64,000 nt of DNA from Cladopsammia gracilis (taxonomy: Eukaryota; Cnidaria; Anthozoa; Scleractinia; Dendrophylliidae). The DNA lies in contig JAJGOT010000308.1 of the NCBI GenBank assembly GCA_022457155.1, forward strand, positions 167,501 to 231,500. Direction: 5' to 3'. The translations under genes and the position numbers were made by a program. This document shows, piece by piece, positions 41,451-50,191 of this stretch (the first letter of the stretch is position 1; every line of letters starts with the position of its first letter). The notes under the pieces are model-generated. The model was not told the DNA's origin. It made no database searches and saw only the letters and a list, made by a program, of their open reading frames with translations.

Positions 41451-42008
41451 ATGTCTGATTCCGAAGAAGAAGAAATCGATTTCACTCCTGAAATTATTCA
41501 AGAAAAATATACAACATGCCATTCTCCCAAAAATCCCAGACTGGAACATTTCAAAGATATCATCCGAAAAAATCAGGGCAAAAATCAAATTCCACTCAAA
41601 GATCTCGAATTTTATCTGAAAGAAATTCTCTCCCAAATTCCCCGTGACGAAATCACAAGAAAAAAAGTCAGGGATTTCGTCAAAGCTTCCAAGTGGAAAA
41701 AAGTCAATGGCAACGATCACTCAATTTTTAATCACATAACAGATCACGACGGCAATGACTATGAACACCTGGAAAAGTTCCTCATCGACGATTTTAAATA
41801 TTTTTCACTGGCATATGATGACCTTCATCTCAACAGAAAAAAGTTTCTCAATTGCCACCAAGTTCTTTTCGCCCTGTTGAAGAAGAACGGTTTCAATCCA
41901 AATGAAGATGATTTCAAACTGCTTATTCTCCCATCAAGACGGGAGGAACAAGAAAAAATAATTCAAACAATCTTCAAAAAATGTCATTGGAAAGAAAATG
42001 GATCTTGA
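41451..42008 (+). CDS. VLTF3-like late transcription factor, intact
   Basis: 185 aa, the uninterrupted counterpart of 598-1678. After an acidic leader, residues about 27-85 form a helical block (PRLEHFKDIIRKNQG, ITRKKVRDFVKA). Residues about 120-185 hold LNRKKFLNCHQVLFALLK and a terminal block with SRREEQEKIIQTIFKKCHW. This matches the VLTF3-like family pattern that would activate late (virion) promoters, such as the palindromic ones here (inference). It overlaps the next ORF by 11 bases. Confidence 0.7.
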   Translation: MSDSEEEEIDFTPEIIQEKYTTCHSPKNPRLEHFKDIIRKNQGKNQIPLKDLEFYLKEILSQIPRDEITRKKVRDFVKASKWKKVNGNDHSIFNHITDHDGNDYEHLEKFLIDDFKYFSLAYDDLHLNRKKFLNCHQVLFALLKKNGFNPNEDDFKLLILPSRREEQEKIIQTIFKKCHWKENGS

Positions 42009-42372
42009 AAAAGCATTTTCCAATGAAGCCGAGCGAAGCGAAGCGACCGGAGGGAGCCTCAGTGCGAGTGACCATGAAGATTGTTCCACATGCTCAGAGG
42101 AAGAAACAAGAAGCGACGATGAAACTCCGACAACATCGGATGATGAATTTATTGTGTCTGACTCGGAGATGGAGGAAGCTGAGCGAAGCGACGAAATCGA
42201 AGACTCAATTGAACTTCTCTTTGAATCATTCGTCAATCTCCAGGAGGAACACAAAATTCTCAAAAAGGAACTCCAAAAGCAAAGTGGCCTTCTCTGGGAA
42301 ATCCACCGGGAATTGAAAGAAAGCCAAGCGAAGCAAAACGGGCCAAGCGAAGCGAAACGAAAGCGATGCTAA
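41998..42372 (+). CDS. acidic coiled-coil protein, copy 2
   Basis: 124 aa. It differs from copy 1 mainly at residues 15-22, where CGACCGGAGGGAGCCTCAG replaces part of the AGCGAAGCG run, keeping frame. Confidence 0.7.
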   Translation: MDLEKAFSNEAERSEATGGSLSASDHEDCSTCSEEETRSDDETPTTSDDEFIVSDSEMEEAERSDEIEDSIELLFESFVNLQEEHKILKKELQKQSGLLWEIHRELKESQAKQNGPSEAKRKRC

Positions 42373-42496
42373 GCGGTGTTTTGAAATAACAGACTTTGTG
42401 AATATTAATGTGAAACATTCATATTCTGACATTGCCCAGCTGCCAGGTTGACATATGGCGGCCAATCAAAATCGGTATTTTTCCTCACAATAAAGA

Positions 42497-42756
42497 TTCC
42501 CACGCGTGGGAAATTATCTTTGTTCCATTGTGTAGATGTTATTTTTAATCCAAATGTAACTCTTTGATGGTTGCCATAAAAGGTGATGAGACAATAAATA
42601 TTCCCACGCGTGGGAAACTGAACCAATATCGGCGTGCCCTGGAACCGAGTGATAAACAAGAGTGGAAGGTATATTATTTCGGGGGAATCAATTTTTTGGC
42701 TAACGCGTTAGCCAGTTTTCGGGGAAGAAATGAAAATTTTGTCTAACGCGTTAGCC
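42497..42756. repeat. two palindrome families with ACGCGT core
   Basis: TTCCCACGCGTGGGAA occurs exactly at 42497-42512 and 42602-42617. GGCTAACGCGTTAGCC lies at 42698-42713, with a variant at 42741-42756. The first family is absent from the matching region of copy 1, which instead has five of the second. Both share a 6-bp ACGCGT centre. Confidence 0.85.
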
Positions 42757-42846
42757 AGTTTTTCAGGGGAGAAATTTAATGAATTTCCCCAGATTTTAGC
42801 GGAATATTTTCCAGAATTTTTCAGCGGAACTTAATGATTGACTTTT

Positions 42847-43794
42847 TTAGCCAAGCTTTTCCACATCGCTCAATGGAACCCAAGAATTGAATTTGTCAGA
42901 ATAACTTTTCCATTTTACAAGCGCGAGTTTTCGCTTATTATCACGGCGAATAACCTTTTCAATTCGAAACACATCTTGCGTTGTTCTTTGCAATTCTGCT
43001 TCGTAAAATGATCCGGTGATTGATTCTCCCAACAGATCAACTAATTTATACGTTACAGGGTTTGTGTTCTTTATTTCGTCAATCACAAATATCTCCTCTG
43101 TCCAGTTCGGCGTGAAACCTTTGTCAAATATCTTTCGTTTAAACTTTGAAATTCGGACTCTGTCACCAACCCTGAATTTTGCCGGGTTGTGTTTAGCATA
43201 AATTAAATCTCCGTATAAATTAGCGAAAACCTTTTTCTCATTTTCCTGTTTGCTCGCCTCTGCGGGACTCATCCGAATGCTTGAATGAAAACGGTGGTTA
43301 TATTCATCCGCTAATTTGCCCAGTTTGTCCCAGTATATTGTATTATTGTTAGCAGAAAACATTTTAAAGAGTTTCTCCTTGAAAGATCTGTTCCAGCGCT
43401 CAACAACAGATGATTTCTCTTCATTTTCTGTTGTATACAATTTTACCCCATTCTTATCAAGCAGATTTTTCATTGTTGCGTTGAAAAATTCACTCCCCTT
43501 ATCCGACCAAAGCATTTTCGGTTTTCTCTCCCTGAATATGTCTCGGAAAGCATCAGCCACTGTTTGACCTCGCTTGTCTTTCAGGGGGCGAACCCAACCG
43601 AACTTTGAGAAAACATCGATCACCATCAGGAGATATCTGATCCCTTTATTCCACCTCGAAAATTTCCCCATCTCGACCAGATCAGCCGCCCAGATGTTGT
43701 CAATCCCATATGAAATAACTCTCCTCTTTGGAAAGCGCCGCCTGATTGGCCGGTGTAATTCGTTTGCCAGATTTTGAGTCCAGCCTTCACTCAA
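42847..43794 (-). CDS. INT: Polinton integrase, copy 2
   Basis: 315 aa with the D, D, E residues and chromodomain intact. It again lacks any ATG before the first catalytic Asp and overlaps the PLA2-domain gene by 4 bases. One residue shorter than copy 1 in the SEGQW/SEGW region. Clusters of substitutions near 43316-43530 (for example KNLLDKNG versus KGLLNENG) suggest local divergence or gene conversion in the middle of the core. Confidence 0.9.
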   Translation of the reverse strand: MSEGWTQNLANELHRPIRRRFPKRRVISYGIDNIWAADLVEMGKFSRWNKGIRYLLMVIDVFSKFGWVRPLKDKRGQTVADAFRDIFRERKPKMLWSDKGSEFFNATMKNLLDKNGVKLYTTENEEKSSVVERWNRSFKEKLFKMFSANNNTIYWDKLGKLADEYNHRFHSSIRMSPAEASKQENEKKVFANLYGDLIYAKHNPAKFRVGDRVRISKFKRKIFDKGFTPNWTEEIFVIDEIKNTNPVTYKLVDLLGESITGSFYEAELQRTTQDVFRIEKVIRRDNKRKLALVKWKSYSDKFNSWVPLSDVEKLG

Positions 43795-44588
43795 AATCTT
43801 TTCCCGTTTTTTGGAGCGCCGAGGCCAAGTTTTTGTTTTGCATCAATCACGTTTCGCGCCAAAGCATGCCCCCATTGTCTATCTTTCCAGGGAATGGCAT
43901 CCAAAGCGGCAACCATTTTCCTGTCTGCTTTGTTTTTACATTTGCGTGGATTCTTTTCCTTCGCGCAGACTGAATAGTCCACATCGTGTTGCATAGCAAC
44001 TGCGTCTGTTTTTCCTGTGGGCTGCTGCCAGATTTCGAGAATTTTTCCATTTTCATCGAATCTGACTTGCTTATCCAATGGGTTCCAGGGCCCGGTGAAG
44101 TTATGTCCAGGTAAAGTGAAACCTTTCTTTGGTCTTGGCAGCTTCCCAATCAGGGAATGCACATCTAAAGCACCCCCATCCAAATCTGCTCGATCTGTTT
44201 TATATTTTCTGTTTGGTCGGATCGCTGTGGACAGCTCATTCATCATATCAGCAGAGGTTTTGGCAAGAAATGGTTTCATCTTGTCCAGGGCAAAATCCAA
44301 TGCTTTTTTCTGAGTGTTTTTGTTTCGCAATAATTCACTGGCTCCATAACGACCCATTTCAACTGTTTTCTTTCCCAACCAAGGCAAAGCATGTGCCATA
44401 CCCGTCAAAGCCAGTTCACCAAAGCCAGCTCCGCTGGCTGACCGCAGGTCGCCCCCACCTTGTGAGGGCAGACTCAGTTTCCCGAATTTTTCACAAATCT
44501 TGTCTTTTTGATTCCGCAGGAAGCGCAATGGCAAAACCACATTTTTCTGCCATTTTTTGCCGTCATGTATCCAGACGGTTCCACGCAT
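43791..44588 (-). CDS. PLA2-domain virion protein, copy 2
   Basis: 265 aa from the first ATG. The calcium-loop and HD motifs are unchanged. A 27-base in-frame insertion (about 44423-44450) made of two adjacent short palindromes (AGCCAGC-TCC-GCTGGCT and GACC-GCA-GGTC) adds nine residues (with a neighbouring change) after the GGG patch. Confidence 0.75.
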   Translation of the reverse strand: MRGTVWIHDGKKWQKNVVLPLRFLRNQKDKICEKFGKLSLPSQGGGDLRSASGAGFGELALTGMAHALPWLGKKTVEMGRYGASELLRNKNTQKKALDFALDKMKPFLAKTSADMMNELSTAIRPNRKYKTDRADLDGGALDVHSLIGKLPRPKKGFTLPGHNFTGPWNPLDKQVRFDENGKILEIWQQPTGKTDAVAMQHDVDYSVCAKEKNPRKCKNKADRKMVAALDAIPWKDRQWGHALARNVIDAKQKLGLGAPKNGKRF

Positions 44589-44628
44589 CCCGTCCTGCGT
44601 TTCTCCTTCACGCAATATGATTCCATTT

Positions 44629-45309
44629 TCAATCGAAATATTCTTTTATGAATTTCTCATTCTTTCCTGGGTCACTCAATAAAAAAACCTTCAACGTGTC
44701 ATAGAAGGATTTTCGTCGAATCTCATTCAAGAAATATAAGCAATAATATCCACATCGGACAGATTCCAAAGCTTGAATTGGGTGGCCATAGTTTTAAATT
44801 ATTTCTTTCCCAATTTTATCTGCATATTTTACCAATTCAATTGGAGGTGATATTGAGAATGAATCAAAGTAATAGACAATATGTGTCTTGATGAATGTGG
44901 CAACCCAGTGCATTCCGTTCCCAATAGAATCATCTAGATTAATTATGCAGGAACCATTTTTATGTAAATGATCTTTTGAATCTCTTGAAAAGATTCCTTT
45001 GAAATTGGGAATTTTAAGAAACCTCACCCACTCAAGAATATCAAAGTTTGAAATCGGAATATCTTTCCAAGCTGGCCTCAAAGGATGGCCCCTACTAGCG
45101 GTATGTTTTGAAAGGGACTGTTTGGCCCCAGCAGAATTCCGCTTCCTCGCTTCCCAGATTTTTTTTTTGTCCGCGACCGCGTTGTTCCCATGTTCCCAAA
45201 AATGGCGGCGGTTGATAGGGATAAAGCCCCGGTTTTGGAGCCACTTGCAGCCCGGCAGCTTTCCTCGGGACTTGCAATCCTGAGCCGAATAATTTCGATG
45301 CCAGCTCAA
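44629..45309 (-). pseudogene. PRO: adenain-like protease, truncated by nonsense codon
   Basis: A TAC-to-TAA change at 44794-44796 stops the frame right after GKEII, before the catalytic Gln and Cys; the remaining codons down to 44629 stay readable. A 9-base loss upstream (CTCGCTTCCCAG versus copy 1) is in frame. The product would be catalytically dead. Confidence 0.85.
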
Positions 45310-45871
45310 TAGCCATCGGGATTCCTATCGCGGCTAGTGTTCCAAGAAGCCCGCCATTAATTTGTCGCTGTGTGGGTTTGAAATTTATTCCACTGCCCAG
45401 CTTAAGTCCTCTTTTAACAGAATCTAATTGGCTTTTAGTTAACTCTTTGACTCTCCCAAGTTGCGGAAGAAAGTTGAATGGCACGGCAATACCTTTTCCA
45501 AATATTTTATCAATCCCCAAGCTCCCCAAAGCACTCAATGCTCCAGTCGCAAGATGCGGGGCAACTTTTGAAACCCCTTTTGTTGCAAATGGAAGCAGCT
45601 TCGATCCCAGGGAAATCAACGAAGTCCAAAGACTCCCACCCACAATTTTTCTGATTTGTGTTCTCGAGATTGACAATTCAACTCCCCGCCCCAAACTGAT
45701 GGCTTTTTGAACTTTGTTTATTTGAGTCTTTGTTAACAACAGTTCATCTGGCCCTTTCAATTCATCTCGCGAAAGTCTCAATGTTATGGAAGAGTTATTT
45801 TCCACAGCTTTTGCAAGCTTTGTTTTTTGCCCATCTGATAATTTCACACCATATGGAATATACGACGTCAT
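45095..45871 (-). CDS. hydrophobic virion protein (pVI/pX-like), copy 2
   Basis: 258 aa. The copy 1 stop TAG reads TGG here, adding a WGQTVPFKTYR tail; losses of 9 and 3 bases within the protease overlap preserve both frames. N-terminal repeats are unchanged. Confidence 0.75.
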   Translation of the reverse strand: MTSYIPYGVKLSDGQKTKLAKAVENNSSITLRLSRDELKGPDELLLTKTQINKVQKAISLGRGVELSISRTQIRKIVGGSLWTSLISLGSKLLPFATKGVSKVAPHLATGALSALGSLGIDKIFGKGIAVPFNFLPQLGRVKELTKSQLDSVKRGLKLGSGINFKPTQRQINGGLLGTLAAIGIPMAIELASKLFGSGLQVPRKAAGLQVAPKPGLYPYQPPPFLGTWEQRGRGQKKNLGSEEAEFCWGQTVPFKTYR

Positions 45872-45900
45872 TTCAATATTTTCAATATCGAAATAAGTTT

Positions 45901-47205
45901 TCAGGCTTTGATCAGAAGTTTGTTTGATGCAGTATACAGTTTAATTTCTTTTTCATGCAACACCAAGGCGTTCAATGTGTACTGCGTTGGGTTGGCACCA
46001 TTCAACTCATATCGGAAAGTCAGAGACACAACCCCATCTTTCACATCATCTTCTTGGTTTCGGAGATCGAAGTAAAGCATGCCGAAGAGGTTTTTGAAAT
46101 TTGCTCGGGTAATCAATGGCCCGCTTAAAACGTCATTATAAGCGGAATTGAATGACATCAAAGCTCGATAAAGCCTAGATTCCTCATCCGTTGTCATTTC
46201 CAATTGAGGGTAATAAATTGAGTTGTTCAACTCCAGTTGAGCTCGACTGAAGTGCCGGTTGTTTGCTCCAATGCTGAATGTCGTGAATTTGAAGATATCA
46301 TGTGTCTGGCTATTGTAAGATGCTGTTGGAACAACCCAAATCAACACATGTCGCGGTCTTCGAAGCCCCGTGGAAATGCGAAAGTAGCTATTCACAGCTG
46401 CTGTTTGCGGTATTTCATGGTGTTCTTTCAAATATGTCCACTTTTTCGGTTTCAGATAACCTTCAAGATATTGTTTCAAGCCTCTTCCGTTGAAAATGAT
46501 TTTGGGGCACCACAATCTGAGTTTAGTGAGAATGACTTTGGAATCTGGCGCAGCGCCTTTTTTGAAAATCAGATTGTTGTCATTTTCAAGTTCCAACACG
46601 AGTGTTGTCTTTATATTTGGGTGAAGGTTATTTTTGAAAGCAGCGAAATAACTGTATAAATTCAGGGGAATTGATATTTTGGTGATATTCGCCACATCAG
46701 TCAGGATTTTTCGCCTGGCAAAACCCTCATTATACAGCGCCTGAGCTGGCCGTGCTTCTGTTGTTCCCGTTGATGTATCGGGATAGAAGAACTGATCTTG
46801 CCCAACCGAATCGGCATAGGTTTTCGTGTATTTCAAGAGCGTCAATGCATTTGCACTTTCATTTGCTCTTGTGTTGTTATAAATTGATTGCCCGTTACAT
46901 TGAACTTCGATTTTTTTGATGAATGTCAAACCATTAGTTGTCGTGCAATCTTGGTTACCATTATTTGGCCCCGCGGTTATTCCAGTTGCACTGTCAGCCG
47001 TTGTAACAAGCTTAAAGTCAACCTCCAGATATGCATTATACCAATCAATTGGGTTTGCTTCTGAGGAATTATCCACGTTGAAGCGATAATTAGTTTTTTC
47101 CTGCCTGTTGTCATTTGCAATGTTGTCATTGAGTGGTGTTGCTAGATCATAATATGTATATTCGTATCTTTTTACGAATTCCGGGTTTCGAAAATTCACT
47201 GCCAT
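45901..47205 (-). CDS. MCP: major capsid protein (hexon-like), copy 2
   Basis: 434 aa from ATG 47205, about a dozen substitutions from copy 1 and no indels. An open, near-identical frame in both copies contrasts with the broken polymerase. Confidence 0.85.
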   Translation of the reverse strand: MAVNFRNPEFVKRYEYTYYDLATPLNDNIANDNRQEKTNYRFNVDNSSEANPIDWYNAYLEVDFKLVTTADSATGITAGPNNGNQDCTTTNGLTFIKKIEVQCNGQSIYNNTRANESANALTLLKYTKTYADSVGQDQFFYPDTSTGTTEARPAQALYNEGFARRKILTDVANITKISIPLNLYSYFAAFKNNLHPNIKTTLVLELENDNNLIFKKGAAPDSKVILTKLRLWCPKIIFNGRGLKQYLEGYLKPKKWTYLKEHHEIPQTAAVNSYFRISTGLRRPRHVLIWVVPTASYNSQTHDIFKFTTFSIGANNRHFSRAQLELNNSIYYPQLEMTTDEESRLYRALMSFNSAYNDVLSGPLITRANFKNLFGMLYFDLRNQEDDVKDGVVSLTFRYELNGANPTQYTLNALVLHEKEIKLYTASNKLLIKA

Positions 47206-47227
47206 TTTATTAGATAGTTTTTTCTTT

Positions 47228-47575
47228 TCAGAGGAGGCCCTTATAAACATCTTTCACATATTGAAATTTGTCAGTGTCTTCTTGGAAGCGGACTTTCTTC
47301 AGTATTTCCCCAATTTCTTTTCCTTTTGTTTCCGGGGCCGCTTCGCTCGGTTTCTTGGTTGTGAATTTATCATAAATTTTTTCACCAATGAGTTGTCCAG
47401 TCTTTTCTCCAACTTTCTCTGCTCCTTTTTCAACTAATTTTTCTGCTGCCTTTGAAGCTAATTTTGAAGCTGTTTTGCCGGTTAATTTAGCTGCGAGTTT
47501 CGAGAAAACGTCAGAAAAACCACCTCCATATCTTATTTCACCTGTATCAGGATCTCTTTCTCTTCTTTCATCCAT
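47228..47575 (-). CDS. small amphipathic virion protein, copy 2
   Basis: 115 aa, same sequence as 7187-7534 in every residue I compared. Confidence 0.7.
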   Translation of the reverse strand: MDERRERDPDTGEIRYGGGFSDVFSKLAAKLTGKTASKLASKAAEKLVEKGAEKVGEKTGQLIGEKIYDKFTTKKPSEAAPETKGKEIGEILKKVRFQEDTDKFQYVKDVYKGLL

Positions 47576-48338
47576 TTTTAATTACCACAGTCAAAGAAAT
47601 ATCAATATCATTCAAATCAACTTCTCGGTCTTCATCATCAGTAATGTAGAAGGTGACCTCAGAAATATGCGGGGAGTTTATTTTATTCCACAAGTAATTT
47701 ATTGGTTGAATTTCGAATGGCAATGGTCTGGTTTTAGTGTTGGTTGAGAACGTGTAAAGCGCATTTGACCTTTTCCCGGAGACAATTGAATCGCTCAAAA
47801 GACTGCATCTGAGATAGAGATTGTCAACACTGTTTGATATATTTGGAAAATTCGTTCCATAAGCACTAGCTGTCAGTTTAACCGCATCAAATCCCACCAA
47901 GATGTGAAAGTTTCCACTGTTTGCAAAATCAATTTGAAAGTTCTCTTGAAGTTGAATGAAAACTTTGAAAGTGGTCAAATCAAACAACATATTTATACCA
48001 TAAGCATCCCCTGTGGAGGTCGCTTCGCTCCTTTTTCCAATGCTTTTGTGAATGAATTCGTTGATGTCTTCATAGTCATAAATTCCTGCAGGAAAGGTGA
48101 TTGTTTCCCATGGCTTGCCCTTGTCTTTGGAAATCACCAACTTGTTGTTGTGGTATTTAGGCCTGATATTATGCCAGCTTGCCGTCATGGAAAGATGATC
48201 CAAAGCCAGCCAGTGCGGTTTATTATCTTCCAGCTGCAACTCTGGAGAAAACCTCGTTGTGAAATTCCCTGGTTTATTTTGTGGGTTTTGTTTTCTTGCA
48301 TCAATTGATTTAAAGACAAGTACTCGATTTACATCCAT
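47568..48338 (-). CDS. mCP: penton-base-like minor capsid protein, copy 2
   Basis: 256 aa. The six extra residues (RSEATS) come from an 18-base GGAGGTCGCTTCGCTCCT insertion near 48013-48030; the rest aligns with few changes. Confidence 0.8.
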   Translation of the reverse strand: MDVNRVLVFKSIDARKQNPQNKPGNFTTRFSPELQLEDNKPHWLALDHLSMTASWHNIRPKYHNNKLVISKDKGKPWETITFPAGIYDYEDINEFIHKSIGKRSEATSTGDAYGINMLFDLTTFKVFIQLQENFQIDFANSGNFHILVGFDAVKLTASAYGTNFPNISNSVDNLYLRCSLLSDSIVSGKRSNALYTFSTNTKTRPLPFEIQPINYLWNKINSPHISEVTFYITDDEDREVDLNDIDISLTVVIKNG

Positions 48339-49492
48339 TATTTTAAATATTTCTGATAAAGTTTTTCATGCATTGTTCTATCGATTGCTCCAATTCTCAA
48401 GAGTTCATCATTTATTTGGGACAGATCATTCCTCAAGACAGGAGAATTGTTGCCAGCAGCCATTGAGCCAATCAAAATTTTCATCCGATCTGCCAACTCT
48501 TCTGGCTTTTGATAGAAGACAACGCTGGATCCCACCATCCTTGATTTCCCGGATGATTTGTGAGGTGGCATATTTGACAGTGTGTTCAAATCGTTGAAAA
48601 TCCTCACGGCATTCAAGGAATATTTTCTTTTTGGATTGAATCTTTTTGTTAGCAGGTCAATGAGTGATTTATCCGCATCAGCCTGATAGATCAATTTACC
48701 ACCTCGGAAGGCATTCAGTTTCATTTCATTGAAAAGTTTGGGGACATCAACGAGGAGCCCACCATAGTGGTCTTTTTGAATCTTGAAGGCATTTCTGCGA
48801 GGTTGTTTGTATTTCCTGAGCCCCGTTCCTTTTTGTGGGGTTACCAGTACTTCTTTTTTCCCCTTTAGTATCAGATTCAGTTTATCTCTATATTTAACTA
48901 AGCTGTCGGCTTCGGCTTCTAATGTTTCCAACCTCTCCTGCTCTTGAGGAGTTAAACCTTTTTTCTTTTCTTTCTGTCTCAATGAATATAATTTGTAACC
49001 TATCTTATTTTTCCTAATGTTGCCATAAGCTTTTTTAGCCTCTTCAATCTTGTCGCTTGGTAACCATAAAAGGGAGTCTAACTTCGTTAAATTATATTTG
49101 TCAAAGACTTCTTTTTCTTCCTCAGAAATACCTTTATAGACATCAAAATCCACGCGGTATGGCGATTTTGTTGAGCTGGAAGCGGCGGCTCCCTTTTCCT
49201 CTTCAGCACCTTCAAGCGGCAATTCTTTATTCAGCGTGAAGATGTCTTGGATGCCTTCAGTCAACGCAAGTTGATTTTGCCTGAGTTGCTCAATCACTGC
49301 ATCTTGTTTTTCATCTGTCTTCTTTTGTTGCTCAAGCAAGGGTTCTCTGAGAGTCTTGAAATAATCACTCATAACGATATCACGCCCCTCTTCTCGGTCT
49401 TTCACCTCATTCTTCACCTCTGTGACTGCTTTCGCGATTTGATATCCCTGCTGTTCACGTTCGGCAAACTTCTTTATTCTTTCAAGATCCAT
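48338..49492 (-). CDS. conserved Polinton coiled-coil protein, copy 2
   Basis: 384 aa from ATG 49492. The N- and C-terminal thirds match copy 1 closely. The middle (48850-49230) differs at many positions including several in-frame indels, far above the background divergence of the two elements. Confidence 0.8.
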   Translation of the reverse strand: MDLERIKKFAEREQQGYQIAKAVTEVKNEVKDREEGRDIVMSDYFKTLREPLLEQQKKTDEKQDAVIEQLRQNQLALTEGIQDIFTLNKELPLEGAEEEKGAAASSSTKSPYRVDFDVYKGISEEEKEVFDKYNLTKLDSLLWLPSDKIEEAKKAYGNIRKNKIGYKLYSLRQKEKKKGLTPQEQERLETLEAEADSLVKYRDKLNLILKGKKEVLVTPQKGTGLRKYKQPRRNAFKIQKDHYGGLLVDVPKLFNEMKLNAFRGGKLIYQADADKSLIDLLTKRFNPKRKYSLNAVRIFNDLNTLSNMPPHKSSGKSRMVGSSVVFYQKPEELADRMKILIGSMAAGNNSPVLRNDLSQINDELLRIGAIDRTMHEKLYQKYLK

Positions 49493-49498
49493 TTTAAG

Positions 49499-49545
49499 TG
49501 ACAAAACAACATTTATCTTTGGAGATAAATGTTATCTCAACACTT
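49499..49545. promoter_or_regulatory. palindromic divergent promoter, copy 2
   Basis: Perfect arms at 49508-49518 and 49523-49533, same as 9432-9457 although the adjacent coding region has diverged. Confidence 0.7.
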
Positions 49546-49548
49546 AAA

Positions 49549-50190
49549 ATGAAGATTCCAAATTATGATCGAAACGCGAGCGGAGCGAAGCCAGCGAACC
49601 GAAAGCACTGTGATTTCCTTGATGAAGATTTCCGAATGCTCATTGCGGGTCAAACCCGTTGCGGAAAAACAAACACTTTGATGCACATGTTGCGACAACC
49701 TCTCGTCTTCTATGATAAAATTTATTTCTACTCTCCCAATCAACATCAAGACAAAATCGTTGATCTACAAAAGTTGATGGAAGGTGTCAGCCAAAAAGTC
49801 GGATATCCAGTTCTCGAAATTCTGGGGCCAGATGACATCATGAATACCTCAGATTATCCAAGCAACAATCGGAAAGTCGTCGTGTTTGATGACCTCATGA
49901 ACTCATCCGATCGAATTCAAAAACAAATCGCCAATCATTGGACAGATGGAAGGCATCACGGAATCAGTCCAATTTATCTTTCCCAGTCCTATTATGATGT
50001 TCCACAAAAGATTCGTTTGAATTGTTCACACATGCTGCTTTATCCACCAGCAACAAAAACTCACCTCGATCTCATTGCAAAGGAGAATTTGATTGACCCC
50101 CATCTTTTCAACAGATTGAACCCATTCGAATTTATTTTCCTTGACAAAGAAAAGAAAAGTGTTGCCAAAAACTTTGATGAAACCTTTTAA
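49549..50190 (+). CDS. ATP: DNA-packaging ATPase, copy 2
   Basis: 213 aa with Walker A and B identical to copy 1; only scattered substitutions (for example MHMLRQPLV versus MDMLRKPLI). Confidence 0.9.
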   Translation: MKIPNYDRNASGAKPANRKHCDFLDEDFRMLIAGQTRCGKTNTLMHMLRQPLVFYDKIYFYSPNQHQDKIVDLQKLMEGVSQKVGYPVLEILGPDDIMNTSDYPSNNRKVVVFDDLMNSSDRIQKQIANHWTDGRHHGISPIYLSQSYYDVPQKIRLNCSHMLLYPPATKTHLDLIAKENLIDPHLFNRLNPFEFIFLDKEKKSVAKNFDETF

Positions 50191-50191
50191 A

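Noticed and set aside
42405..42659. 84-codon minus frame in copy 2 spanning palindromes
   Set aside because: No ATG start, built across palindromes, and absent from copy 1; not supported as a gene.
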